NCBI GenBank assembly: GCA_017941355.1
Contig: JAGAWN010000065.1
Coordinates: 1-36,120, forward strand
Origin: Ruminiclostridium sp.
GTDB taxonomy: Bacteria; Bacillota; Clostridia; Oscillospirales; Ruminococcaceae
DNA: 36,120 nucleotides
Direction of reading: 5' to 3'
Shown here: positions 8,768 through 16,240 of the stretch, one piece after another
Numbering within the stretch: the stretch's first letter is position 1
Layout: every line of letters starts with the position of its first letter
Made by a program: the position numbers and the translations under genes
The notes under the pieces: model-generated
Told to the model about the DNA's origin: nothing
What the model saw: the letters and a program-made list of their open reading frames with translations, nothing else
The model's database searches: none

Positions 8768-8829
8768 CGTTTCACGGAGATTAGTAACTCTGCAAACAGA
8801 ACACCCGATACAGCTTTATTGACAGACAG
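8768..8829. repeat. 62-bp intergenic repeat, copy 1
   Basis: This stretch matches 18758-18819 at 57 of 62 positions by eye, in the same orientation, with no gaps. It holds no open frame worth calling. Each copy ends with a TTGACA hexamer (8819-8824 here), but no matching -10 box follows. Probably a dispersed intergenic element; what it does is unknown. Confidence 0.75.
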
Positions 8830-8902
8830 AGTTCCCTTGACGAATGGGATTGGACTGTAAGAATGTCTGTGGAATCAGTGCTATGTATTCCGGAAAACTC
8901 CG

Positions 8903-8969
8903 GGCTGCGGGGCAGAAAAAACCGCCCGTTACTGAAAAGTAATGGGCGGCAAAACGGACGAAGTCCGTG
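8903..8969 (-). terminator. Second copy of the tRNA-Leu terminator region
   Basis: Near-identical to 9053-9119 (offset exactly 150 bases). On the minus strand it has a small hairpin (ACGGAC/GTCCGT, 8953-8967) and a large one (8922-8949, 12-bp stem with one G-U pair, loop from GAAA) followed by a run of T. It stands 150 bases downstream of the genuine tRNA terminator and probably arose by tandem duplication. Confidence 0.75.
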
Positions 8970-9052
8970 TCTCTGACGAATGGTTTAGATGTTTTATTTG
9001 CTATTTGCTCAAACAAGCTGACGAGAACTGCTGTAAATCTGATGAAAATAAC

Positions 9053-9117
9053 GGCTGCGGGGCAGGAAAAACCGCCCGTTACTGAAAAGTAACGAGCGGT
9101 AAAACGGACGGAGTCCG
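9053..9117 (-). terminator. Terminator of tRNA-Leu
   Basis: Immediately after the CCA end, the minus strand carries a short hairpin and then CCGCTCGTTACT...AGTAACGGGCGG (9072-9099), followed by five T. A rho-independent terminator in the right place for the tRNA gene. One pair in the stem is a mismatch compared with copy 1. Confidence 0.85.
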
Positions 9118-9204
9118 TGGTGCGGATGACGGGACTTGAACCCACACGACATTGCTGCCACTGGCACCTGAAGCCAGCGCGTCTGCCAATTCCGCCACAT
9201 CCGC
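9118..9204 (-). tRNA. tRNA-Leu (anticodon CAG)
   Basis: Minus strand. Acceptor stem GCGGATG/CATCCGC, discriminator A and an encoded CCA (9118-9120). The anticodon arm is CTGGC-TTCAGGT-GCCAG, giving anticodon CAG for the CUG codon. A long variable arm and GGGTTCAAGTCCC T-arm are present, as expected for an 87-nt type II leucine tRNA. Confidence 0.97.
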
Positions 9205-9228
9205 ATATTCATTAAAACTGTAAGAACA

Positions 9229-9257
9229 ATTATATCACACATTTTTCAAAAAATCAA
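9229..9257 (-). promoter_or_regulatory. Promoter of tRNA-Leu
   Basis: Minus strand TTGATT (9252-9257), 17-base spacer, TATAAT (9229-9234) preceded by TGA as an extended -10. It lies about 25 bases before the tRNA 5' end. Confidence 0.8.
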
Positions 9258-9353
9258 GTGTTTTTTGAAATTGTTTTAAAAATTTTTCTTGTTTTGCTTA
9301 ATAAACGTTATGAAAAGCGGGAAAATTAGTGTATGATAAAATCCCGAAAGCAC

Positions 9354-9382
9354 TTGACAAATGACAATCAATGTATTATAAT
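9354..9382 (+). promoter_or_regulatory. Consensus promoter of the T-box/ileS transcript
   Basis: TTGACA (9354-9359), exactly 17 bases, TATAAT (9377-9382): a perfect vegetative promoter. Transcription should begin near 9389, about 435 bases before the first start codon. Confidence 0.92.
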
Positions 9383-9388
9383 AGAAAC

Positions 9389-9715
9389 AATTCAGTATGA
9401 TAATTCACATTTTTTGGTGCTTTTTCGGAGTTCACGGCTTATCTGATGACCGGTGGGCTGCGGGGAAGTGATACAAAGGCTATGACGGAAACAGTAGTTC
9501 TTTCGTGAAAGTTTCAGCGAGCCGCAGACGGTGTAAGTGCGGTATGAGTAGCGTCAGAATGAATATCATTCCCGAGCCGCGGCGCCCAAATCCGGACGAG
9601 AGTAAGTGCCGACGCAGCTCCGGCGTTATGTGGAGAATGGGTGTTTGCCCATACGAAACGGGTGGTATAGCAGCATTTAAGTCTGTCCCTTTTCGGGGCG
9701 GATTTTTGTTTTGCG
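9389..9715 (+). promoter_or_regulatory. T-box riboswitch leader, isoleucine type
   Basis: A tRNA-sensing leader that allows read-through when uncharged tRNA is bound. Seen in order: a Stem I region with AGTA (9547-9550), a distal GTGTAAGTG-like loop, and the specifier segment GAATATCATT with ATC (Ile) at 9565-9567 followed by A; the T-box core GGGTGGTA at 9660-9667, whose TGGT bulge pairs with an ACCA tRNA end, as for tRNA-Ile; and a competing terminator (9681-9689 with 9695-9703) followed by T residues to about 9713. The specifier assignment fits ileS downstream. Unusually, the first gene after the leader is a flavodoxin gene rather than ileS. Confidence 0.88.
9681..9713 (+). terminator. T-box-controlled terminator
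   Basis: Nine-base stem GTCTGTCCC/GGGGCGGAT (with G-U pairs), loop TTTTC, then a T-rich tail. Its 5' arm directly follows the T-box core, as expected for the antiterminator/terminator switch. Confidence 0.85.
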
Positions 9716-9825
9716 CGGGTATCGTCCGCAAGTATTCCGTCTGTAACTCTGTGAAGCGGACAAGCCGCTGCCTCGCAGCCGTTATTTTACGCTGATATAA
9801 ATCGGAATAGGAGTGAGTATAAAAT

Positions 9826-10350
9826 ATGAATGGTATTATTCTTTATCAATCCAAATACGGCGCAACAAAGAAATACGCTGACTGGATATCAGAAGAAACC
9901 GGTTTTAAATGTGTTGAAACTAAAAGCACAAATATAAAAGAAGTTGAGAAGTATAACAACATCATATTAGGCGGCGGTATATATGCAATGGGTATAGCCG
10001 GACTTTCTTTTCTGAAAAAGAACATTGAAAAATTATCTGAGAAGAATATAATTGTTTATTTCTGCTGCGCTTCCCCATACGATGAAGAGGCTATTAAACA
10101 AATCAGGACTCATAATATGACGGACAAATTGTCCGGTATTCCAGTTTTTTATTGTCGCGGTGCATGGGATATGGATTCAATGTCTTTTAAGGATAGGACT
10201 CTCTGTAAAATGTTAAGAAAAGCTGTTGCCAAAAAGAATCCAGCCGATTATGAAATATGGGAGAAAGCAATAATGGAAGCGGGAGAAAATAAGTGTGATT
10301 GGACTGATAAAAAATATGTCGAACCAATTTTAAAATGTATAAAACAATAA
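9826..10350 (+). CDS. Flavodoxin-domain protein
   Basis: 174-aa protein of the flavodoxin_5/HemG-like class. It begins MNGIILYQSKYGATKKYADWI: a beta strand followed by the FMN-phosphate loop (S/T-x-T/Y-G-x-T). Later parts fit the flavodoxin fold: NNIILGGGIYAMGIAG (about 44-59), NIIVYFCCASP and IPVFYCRGAWDM. Such proteins carry electrons or, as in HemG, oxidise protoporphyrinogen; the exact role is not determined here. RBS AGGAGTGA lies ahead of ATG 9826. The gene is clearly more AT-rich, with A/T-ending codons, than hemW, ileS or asnB around it, which suggests recent acquisition. It sits between the T-box leader and ileS with no terminator seen after it, so it should be T-box controlled. Confidence 0.88.
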   Translation: MNGIILYQSKYGATKKYADWISEETGFKCVETKSTNIKEVEKYNNIILGGGIYAMGIAGLSFLKKNIEKLSEKNIIVYFCCASPYDEEAIKQIRTHNMTDKLSGIPVFYCRGAWDMDSMSFKDRTLCKMLRKAVAKKNPADYEIWEKAIMEAGENKCDWTDKKYVEPILKCIKQ

Positions 10351-10403
10351 ATTCAGATTTATATGTGTAAACAAACAACATTAAATATAATGGAGGAAGA
10401 AAG

Positions 10404-13400
10404 ATGTACAAGAAAGTTGAAAGCGATCTGAATTTCGTCCAGCGCGAAAAGCAGACAAAACAGTTCTGGAAAGATCACCATATCTTCGAGAAGAGCATAG
10501 ATATGCGCTCGAAGGCGGAAAGCTATGTGTTCTACGACGGACCCCCGACTGCAAACGGCAAGCCCCATATCGGTCATGTCCTCACCCGTACTATCAAGGA
10601 TATGATACCGCGCTACCGCACCATGAAGGGCTATATGGTTCCCCGCAAGGCAGGCTGGGACACCCACGGACTGCCTGTTGAGCTGGAAGTCGAGAAGATG
10701 CTCGGTATCGACGGCAAGGATCAGATCGAGAAATACGGTCTCGAACCTTTCATCAACAAGTGCAAAGAAAGCGTATGGAAATACAAGGGTATGTGGGAGG
10801 ACTTCTCCGAGACGGTCGGTTTCTGGGCTGACATGGAGAACCCCTATGTAACTTACCACAACGACTTCATAGAGTCCGAATGGTGGGCTCTCAAAGAGAT
10901 ATACAACAAGGGACTGCTCTACAAGGGCTTCAAGATCGTGCCGTACTGCCCGCGCTGCGGAACACCGCTGTCCTCTCACGAAGTCGCGCAGGGATATAAG
11001 ACCGTCAAGGAGCGTTCCGCTATCGTGCGTTTCAAGATCAAGGACAGGGACAACGAATACTTCCTCGCGTGGACAACTACCCCGTGGACACTGCCCTCAA
11101 ACGTGGCGCTGTGCGTGAACCCGGACGACAAATACTGCAAGGTAAAGGCGGCTGACGGCTACACCTACACAATGGCTGAAGCTCTGCTTGACACCGTTCT
11201 CGGTAAGCTCGGTGAAGAGGGCAAGCCCGCTTATGAGATACTTGAAAGCTATGTCGGCAAAGATCTCGAACGCATCGAGTATGAACCTCTCATGCAGTGT
11301 ACAGCCGATGCTGCCGCAAAGACCGGCAAGAAAGGTCACTACATCGTATGCGACAGCTATGTTACCATGTCTGACGGTACCGGTATCGTTCATATCGCGC
11401 CCGCTTTCGGCGAGGACGATAACCGCGTCGGCAGGAACTATGACCTGCCTTTTGTGCAGCTCGTTGACGCCAAGGGTCACATGACCGACGACACGCCCTA
11501 TGCGGGACTGTTCGTGAAAGACGCTGATCCGAAAGTGCTGGTGGATCTCGACAAGGACGGAAAGCTGTTTGATGCGCCGAAGTTCGAGCATGAGTATCCG
11601 CACTGCTGGAGATGCAGTTCGCCGCTGATCTACTACGCACGCGAGACGTGGTTCATCAAGATGACCGAGATGCGCGACAAGCTCATCGCCAACAATGACA
11701 AGGTAAACTGGATCCCCGAAAGCATAGGCAAGGGACGCTTCGGAGACTGGCTGAAAAACATTCAGGACTGGGGTATCTCCCGCAACCGTTACTGGGGAAC
11801 TCCGCTCAATATCTGGGAGTGCGAGTGCGGCTGCCGCCACAGCATCGGCTCTATCGCGGAACTGAAAGAGATGTCGGACAACTGCCCCGACGATATCGAA
11901 CTGCACAGACCTTACATTGATGATGTAACTATCAGATGCCCCGAGTGCGGCAAGCAGATGAAGCGCGTTCCGGAGGTCATCGACTGCTGGTTCGACAGCG
12001 GTTCCATGCCTTTTGCGCAGCACCACTATCCCTTCGAGAACAAGGAACTGTTCGAGCAGCAGTTCCCTGCCGACTTCATCTCAGAGGCTGTCGATCAGAC
12101 ACGCGGCTGGTTCTACTCGCTGCTGGCGATATCCACGCTGCTGTTCGACCGCGAGCCGTTCAGGAACGTCATAGTTCTCGGTCTTGTGCAGGACGAGAAC
12201 GGTCAGAAGATGTCCAAATCCAAGGGCAACGCCGTTGACCCGTTCGACGCGCTTGAAAAGCTGGGTGCGGACGCTATTCGCTGGTACTTCTACACCAACT
12301 CCCAGCCGTGGCTCCCCAATAAGTTCCACGACAAGGTAGTTATCGAGGGTCAGCGCAAATTCATGGGAACGCTCTGGAACACTTATGCGTTCTACATCAT
12401 GTATGCGGACATCATCGGCTTTGACCCGACAAAATACACTCTTGACGTTAGCAAGCTGCCGGTAATGGACAAATGGCTGCTGTCCCGCATGAATACCATG
12501 ATAAAGGGTGTTGACGAGAACCTTGAAAACTACCGCATACCCGAAGCGGCAAAATGTATGCAGGACTTCGTTGACGAGCTTTCCAACTGGTATGTCCGCA
12601 GAAGCCGCGAGCGTTTCTGGTCGCCGGAACTCACCGAGGACTCTGTGAACGCGTACATGACACTGTACACCGCGATAGTGAACCTGTGCAAGTGCGCGGC
12701 TCCTATGGTTCCGTTCATCACAGAGGAGATATATCAGAACATCGTTCTCAGCGTGGACAAGAACGCTCCCGAGAGCATACATCTGTGCGACTTCCCGAAG
12801 TACGACGAAGCGCTGATAGATGCCGACCTCGAAAAGAAAATGGGCGAGGTGCTTGACATCGTTGTACTGGGACGTTCCGCGAGAAACGCTTCCAACCGCA
12901 AGAACCGTCAGCCGCTCAGCACTATGTATGTCAAGGCGAATCAGCAGCTTGACGTATATTTCACCGACATCATCAAGGACGAGCTGAACATCAAGAACGT
13001 GGTGTTCACCGACGATATGGCAGGCTTTGCGTCCTACAACTTCAAACCGCAGCTCAAGACCCTCGGTCCGAAGTACGGCAAGAACTTAGGCGAGATAAAG
13101 AACGCTCTTGCCGATATCTCCGCTAACCGCAGCGGTGAGGCAATGGCTGAACTGAACACAAACGGCGTACTGAAACTTAACATCTCCATAGGCGAGATCG
13201 AACTTACAAAGGACGACCTGCTGATCGAGGCGCAGCAGAAGGAGGACTTCTGCACAGTATTCGACGGCGGTGTGACAGTTGCGCTCGATACCGCGCTCAA
13301 TGACGAACTGATCGAAGAGGGCTTTGTACGCGAGATCGTGAGCAAGATACAGAATATGCGCAAGGACAGCGGCTTTGAGGTAATGGACCACATCAATGTC

Positions 13401-13562
13401 AAGCTTTCCGGCAACGATAAACTTGCCGCGATCATCAAGAAGAACGAGGCTTCCATAAAGAGCGATGTTCTTGCCGAGGATATCAGCGAGGGTGAGACCG
13501 CGAACAGCAAGCTTTGGAACATCAACGGCGAAGATATAAAGATCGGCGTTGAAAAGCTTTGA
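10404..13562 (+). CDS. ileS: Isoleucyl-tRNA synthetase, type 2
   Basis: Class I aminoacyl-tRNA synthetase, cytoplasmic, 1052 aa. Motifs: HIGH at residues 55-58 (PHIGHVLTR) and KMSKS at 602-606 (GQKMSKSKGN). Between them lie the CP1 editing domain (about 190-400, with WTTTPWTLPSN) and WFDSGSMPFAQHHYP. A helical anticodon-binding domain and a long C-terminal extension follow. The length and the segment RKAGWDTHGLPVELEVEK match the eukaryote-like type 2 IleRS (IleS2), which by family knowledge is often less sensitive to mupirocin than the ~930-aa type 1 enzyme. GGAGGAAG precedes the ATG. The promoter and T-box lie more than 700 bases upstream, across the flavodoxin gene. Confidence 0.97.
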   Translation: MYKKVESDLNFVQREKQTKQFWKDHHIFEKSIDMRSKAESYVFYDGPPTANGKPHIGHVLTRTIKDMIPRYRTMKGYMVPRKAGWDTHGLPVELEVEKMLGIDGKDQIEKYGLEPFINKCKESVWKYKGMWEDFSETVGFWADMENPYVTYHNDFIESEWWALKEIYNKGLLYKGFKIVPYCPRCGTPLSSHEVAQGYKTVKERSAIVRFKIKDRDNEYFLAWTTTPWTLPSNVALCVNPDDKYCKVKAADGYTYTMAEALLDTVLGKLGEEGKPAYEILESYVGKDLERIEYEPLMQCTADAAAKTGKKGHYIVCDSYVTMSDGTGIVHIAPAFGEDDNRVGRNYDLPFVQLVDAKGHMTDDTPYAGLFVKDADPKVLVDLDKDGKLFDAPKFEHEYPHCWRCSSPLIYYARETWFIKMTEMRDKLIANNDKVNWIPESIGKGRFGDWLKNIQDWGISRNRYWGTPLNIWECECGCRHSIGSIAELKEMSDNCPDDIELHRPYIDDVTIRCPECGKQMKRVPEVIDCWFDSGSMPFAQHHYPFENKELFEQQFPADFISEAVDQTRGWFYSLLAISTLLFDREPFRNVIVLGLVQDENGQKMSKSKGNAVDPFDALEKLGADAIRWYFYTNSQPWLPNKFHDKVVIEGQRKFMGTLWNTYAFYIMYADIIGFDPTKYTLDVSKLPVMDKWLLSRMNTMIKGVDENLENYRIPEAAKCMQDFVDELSNWYVRRSRERFWSPELTEDSVNAYMTLYTAIVNLCKCAAPMVPFITEEIYQNIVLSVDKNAPESIHLCDFPKYDEALIDADLEKKMGEVLDIVVLGRSARNASNRKNRQPLSTMYVKANQQLDVYFTDIIKDELNIKNVVFTDDMAGFASYNFKPQLKTLGPKYGKNLGEIKNALADISANRSGEAMAELNTNGVLKLNISIGEIELTKDDLLIEAQQKEDFCTVFDGGVTVALDTALNDELIEEGFVREIVSKIQNMRKDSGFEVMDHINVKLSGNDKLAAIIKKNEASIKSDVLAEDISEGETANSKLWNINGEDIKIGVEKL

Positions 13563-13613
13563 TCCTCTTTGCAGCGCTCTATGAACTGTGCTGCGGTATC
13601 CGGACATAAAAAC

Positions 13614-13646
13614 AAACAGCAGACTCAACGGCGAGTCTGCTGTTTT
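13614..13646. terminator. Bidirectional terminator between ileS and the phosphatase gene
   Basis: AAACAGCAGACTC (13614-13626) pairs perfectly with GAGTCTGCTGTTT (13633-13645). The A- and T-rich ends allow it to work on both strands between two convergent genes. The same stem core recurs after asnB. Confidence 0.9.
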
Positions 13647-13654
13647 CGTTTGTT

Positions 13655-15343
13655 TTAAGATTTCTTTGTATATTTCATGCACATCATGGTAACATCGTCG
13701 AAAGGATCCATTTCGCCGGTGAATTTATCTATCTCGTTTTTCATATCCGTGAGCATTTCCACGATATTGGCGTGCTTTCCGGAATTGAGGATCTCAAGCA
13801 TTCTGTCGGTTCCGAAACGGGCAGCTTCCGCGTTTTTGGCTTCCGGAACACCGTCGGTGTACAGGAAGATGATGTCACCGTATTCAAGCTTTATGTACTC
13901 CTCCTCAAACTGCAGATCTTCCATTGTGGCAAGAGGCGGACAGTTGTCGGTCACCAGCAGTTCGTAATTTCCGCCGGAACGCCGCAGCGCAGGGTATTCG
14001 TGACCGGCATTGGTGTACCTCAGCTCACCGGTGGAGATAGTCAGTATTCCGAGCCATGTCGTTACGAAGAAGCCGGAGCGGTTGTTTTCACAGAGTACAT
14101 TGTTTGCAACACCGAGAATGTGAGATGTGACACCGTCACTGGATCTGCCGGAGTTTCTCTCTACCATACAGATATTGCGCAGAACAGACTTTGCGATCAC
14201 CATAAAAAGGGCGGCGGGCATACCCTTTCCCGAAACGTCCGCCATTATCATTGCAAGGCTGTCATCGTCGATAAAGAAGAAATCGTAGAAATCTCCGCCT
14301 ACCTCCTTGGCGGGAGTCATTGTGGCATACAGTTCGATATCGTCACGCTCCGGGAAGTTGTAGGGCATCATGTCGGACTGTATCTTTGTCGCAACATTCA
14401 GTTCGGCAGTGATCCGTTCCTTGTCCGCCGTCATTCCGCGAAGCTGATTGAACAGTGCAATTATCGAAGCAAGCAGCAGCAGGAACGATACCGCGACTGA
14501 CAATACGACTTTGAGCAGTGACATCGCGATCCGGGAGCTTGTGTCCGATATTACCGACTGCGGCAGTATGGTCACGAAGTTCCAGTCATGCACGCCGACA
14601 GGAGTCATTACCGCCAGCATATCCGTATTGCCGCTGCGGAAGTAGATCAGGCTGTCGTTTCCTGAAACGTCTGCGGTATTGAAAACCTCGTTTATGTTCA
14701 GCACGCTGTCTTCTATGTAGCTTGAATCTGCCGAACGCGCAAGAATCGTGCCGTCTGCGTCGACAAGCAGGTTTGAACCGCTTTCCGCAAAGCTTACGGT
14801 ATCTATGAGCGAGTTCAGTATATCTTTTGTGAAAGTGCCGAAGACCAGTCCTATAGGTATATCATTCTGTATAATAGGCACTGCGAGTACAAGAACTTCA
14901 TCTCCGTCCTCGTCTGTGTAGGTGATCTCGGAGATAGCGTTCTGTCCGGACATTGCATGATTGAAGTAGTCGGTAAGCATGATGTTGCCGGAGGATTTGC
15001 CGTTGTAATTGATCGTGGCTCCTGTTGAGTTTGCCACACCTATAGTCTTGAACGCGCCGATACCTTTCGTTGCGAGGATCGTGTCTTTCATGACGTTGTA
15101 ATTCGTAATATCTATATCCCGGAAATATCGCACCTGAGACTCCAGCATTACAAGCTGATCGTCCATTTTGGTGTAGAATATTGCCGCCACAGCGCGGGCA
15201 TTTTCGGTAAGGTACATTGAAGTATTGTCCTGGATCAGGGCAGAAGTGCTTCTGCTGAACAGGAAGAATGCGGATATAAGAATTACTGCAGTAAGAATGA
15301 CAGAACCAAGTACGAGATAATGCGCTTTTAAGGTCTTTTTCAT
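13655..15343 (-). CDS. Membrane-bound SpoIIE/RsbU-type serine phosphatase with extracellular sensor
   Basis: 562 aa. An N-terminal membrane helix (about 10-30) and a second one (about 276-298) enclose an outside region of about 245 residues that looks like a dCache/PAS-type sensor (IGVANSTGATINYNG, AVPIIQNDIPIGLVFGTFT). A short linker leads to a PP2C-like SpoIIE phosphatase domain with metal-binding motifs EVGGDFYD (347-354), ADVSGKGMPAALFM (368-381), NAGHEYPALRR and C-terminal DDVTMMCMKY. Family knowledge: such enzymes dephosphorylate a STAS-domain anti-anti-sigma protein. The STAS protein and its likely kinase are encoded directly upstream on the same strand. CGGAGC is a modest ribosome site before ATG 15343. 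Confidence 0.93.
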   Translation of the reverse strand: MKKTLKAHYLVLGSVILTAVILISAFFLFSRSTSALIQDNTSMYLTENARAVAAIFYTKMDDQLVMLESQVRYFRDIDITNYNVMKDTILATKGIGAFKTIGVANSTGATINYNGKSSGNIMLTDYFNHAMSGQNAISEITYTDEDGDEVLVLAVPIIQNDIPIGLVFGTFTKDILNSLIDTVSFAESGSNLLVDADGTILARSADSSYIEDSVLNINEVFNTADVSGNDSLIYFRSGNTDMLAVMTPVGVHDWNFVTILPQSVISDTSSRIAMSLLKVVLSVAVSFLLLLASIIALFNQLRGMTADKERITAELNVATKIQSDMMPYNFPERDDIELYATMTPAKEVGGDFYDFFFIDDDSLAMIMADVSGKGMPAALFMVIAKSVLRNICMVERNSGRSSDGVTSHILGVANNVLCENNRSGFFVTTWLGILTISTGELRYTNAGHEYPALRRSGGNYELLVTDNCPPLATMEDLQFEEEYIKLEYGDIIFLYTDGVPEAKNAEAARFGTDRMLEILNSGKHANIVEMLTDMKNEIDKFTGEMDPFDDVTMMCMKYTKKS

Positions 15344-15460
15344 ATTATGCTCCGTAGGGAATTGAACCGCAGTGTCCGGATAGTTTTACGGGGTGTATAT
15401 TCCCGGAAACAGGGAAATCCGTATAAAACCACCTGTATGCCGGCTTTATACGGATGTGCG

Positions 15461-15757
15461 TTATACAAGATTGAGAAGTCTTACGAAGCCGGTCACTTTA
15501 AAGATCTCCATGACCTCTTCGTTCGTGTTCCGGATAACCATAGAGCCCTGTGATTTCATTGTTTTCTGCATCGTGAGCAGCACACGAAGTCCCGCGGAGG
15601 ATATATACTCCAGAGATTTGAGATCAAATATCAACTCTGTGACGCCGTCGATCTCCTTGATTAGCTTTTCCTCCAACTCGGGGGTGTTCATTGAGTCAAC
15701 CTCGCCTATAAGTTCTACAGTAAGCGTGCTTCCACCGTTTGTTTTTTCAAAATTCAT
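15461..15757 (-). CDS. STAS-domain anti-anti-sigma factor-like protein
   Basis: 98-aa single-domain STAS protein. ATG 15757 is chosen because AGAAGGAG lies upstream; an in-frame start at 15808 would overlap the kinase gene. Seen: LTVELIGEVDSMNTPELEEKL (beta-strand and helix 1), ELIFDLKSLEYISSAGLRVLL with the phosphoacceptor serine at 53/54, and a final IFKVTGFVRLLNL, all as in SpoIIAA/RsbV. By family knowledge it is phosphorylated by the neighbouring RsbW-like kinase and dephosphorylated by the SpoIIE-type phosphatase. 117 bases separate it from the phosphatase gene. Confidence 0.93.
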   Translation of the reverse strand: MNFEKTNGGSTLTVELIGEVDSMNTPELEEKLIKEIDGVTELIFDLKSLEYISSAGLRVLLTMQKTMKSQGSMVIRNTNEEVMEIFKVTGFVRLLNLV

Positions 15758-15788
15758 AATATCTGAACTCCTTCTGTCTATATGATAT

Positions 15789-16217
15789 TCACTTATTATC
15801 AGGTGCAATGTCCTTTTCGATCGTCAGTACATTCTGACCGTTTTTATGCTCGTAGGCTACACTGTCCATAGTGGTTTTTACGAGATAGATCCCAAGACCG
15901 CCTATGGGTCTTGCGTCAAGATCGGCTTCTGTGTCGGGATCCTGTCTTGACAGCGGATCGTACGGTTTGCCCTCGTCGGCAAAGGAGATTACCACTCTTG
16001 CGGGCTGATCTCCGTTCAGAACATCTATTCCTATTCTGGCGGGACCGGTCCGGGGATTGTACGCGTAATGCGTGATATTCATATAGATCTCTTCCACGCA
16101 AAGTTTGATCTGTCGTTTGACCTTCGGCGGTACATCGCAGTTTTCCAGCGATTCCTGCAAAAACATAAATACTTTGGCGAGGTTTTCGATCGTAGCCTCA
16201 ACTTTCAGTTCTTTCAT
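15789..16217 (-). CDS. RsbW/SpoIIAB-like serine kinase (anti-sigma factor family)
   Basis: 142-aa GHKL ATPase. N box VEEIYMNITHYAYNP (about 41-55, with Glu and Asn for Mg-ATP), G1 box FADEGKPYDP, G2 box GGLGIYLVKTTMD. A stand-alone HATPase of this size next to a STAS protein is the partner-switching kinase. In the known systems it binds either a sigma factor or another target; no sigma gene is present in this cluster, so the target is unknown. It is 23 bases after the GGDEF gene and 31 before STAS, with AGGAACC-like spacing upstream of ATG 16217. Confidence 0.92.
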   Translation of the reverse strand: MKELKVEATIENLAKVFMFLQESLENCDVPPKVKRQIKLCVEEIYMNITHYAYNPRTGPARIGIDVLNGDQPARVVISFADEGKPYDPLSRQDPDTEADLDARPIGGLGIYLVKTTMDSVAYEHKNGQNVLTIEKDIAPDNK

Positions 16218-16240
16218 TGCGGTTCCTCCGTTAAGCGGCG

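Larger units (their letters stand above)
8654..8902. other. Non-coding interval with no gene
   Basis: No supportable coding region on either strand. It contains the first copy of a repeat shared with the region after pta (8768-8829) and otherwise no recognised structure. The stretch 8700-8767 has a GC-rich inverted sequence (GCAGGGAGGACCCTGC, 8744-8759), a possible small hairpin. Confidence 0.6.

Noticed and set aside
8816-9242. Minus-strand frames over the tRNA-Leu and its terminator copies
   Set aside because: They read through a tRNA and two copies of a terminator; the repeated peptide segments merely mirror the duplicated DNA.
11097-12026. A 309-codon open frame on the minus strand inside ileS
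   Set aside because: Antisense to a well-supported synthetase gene; no ribosome site and no recognisable domain.
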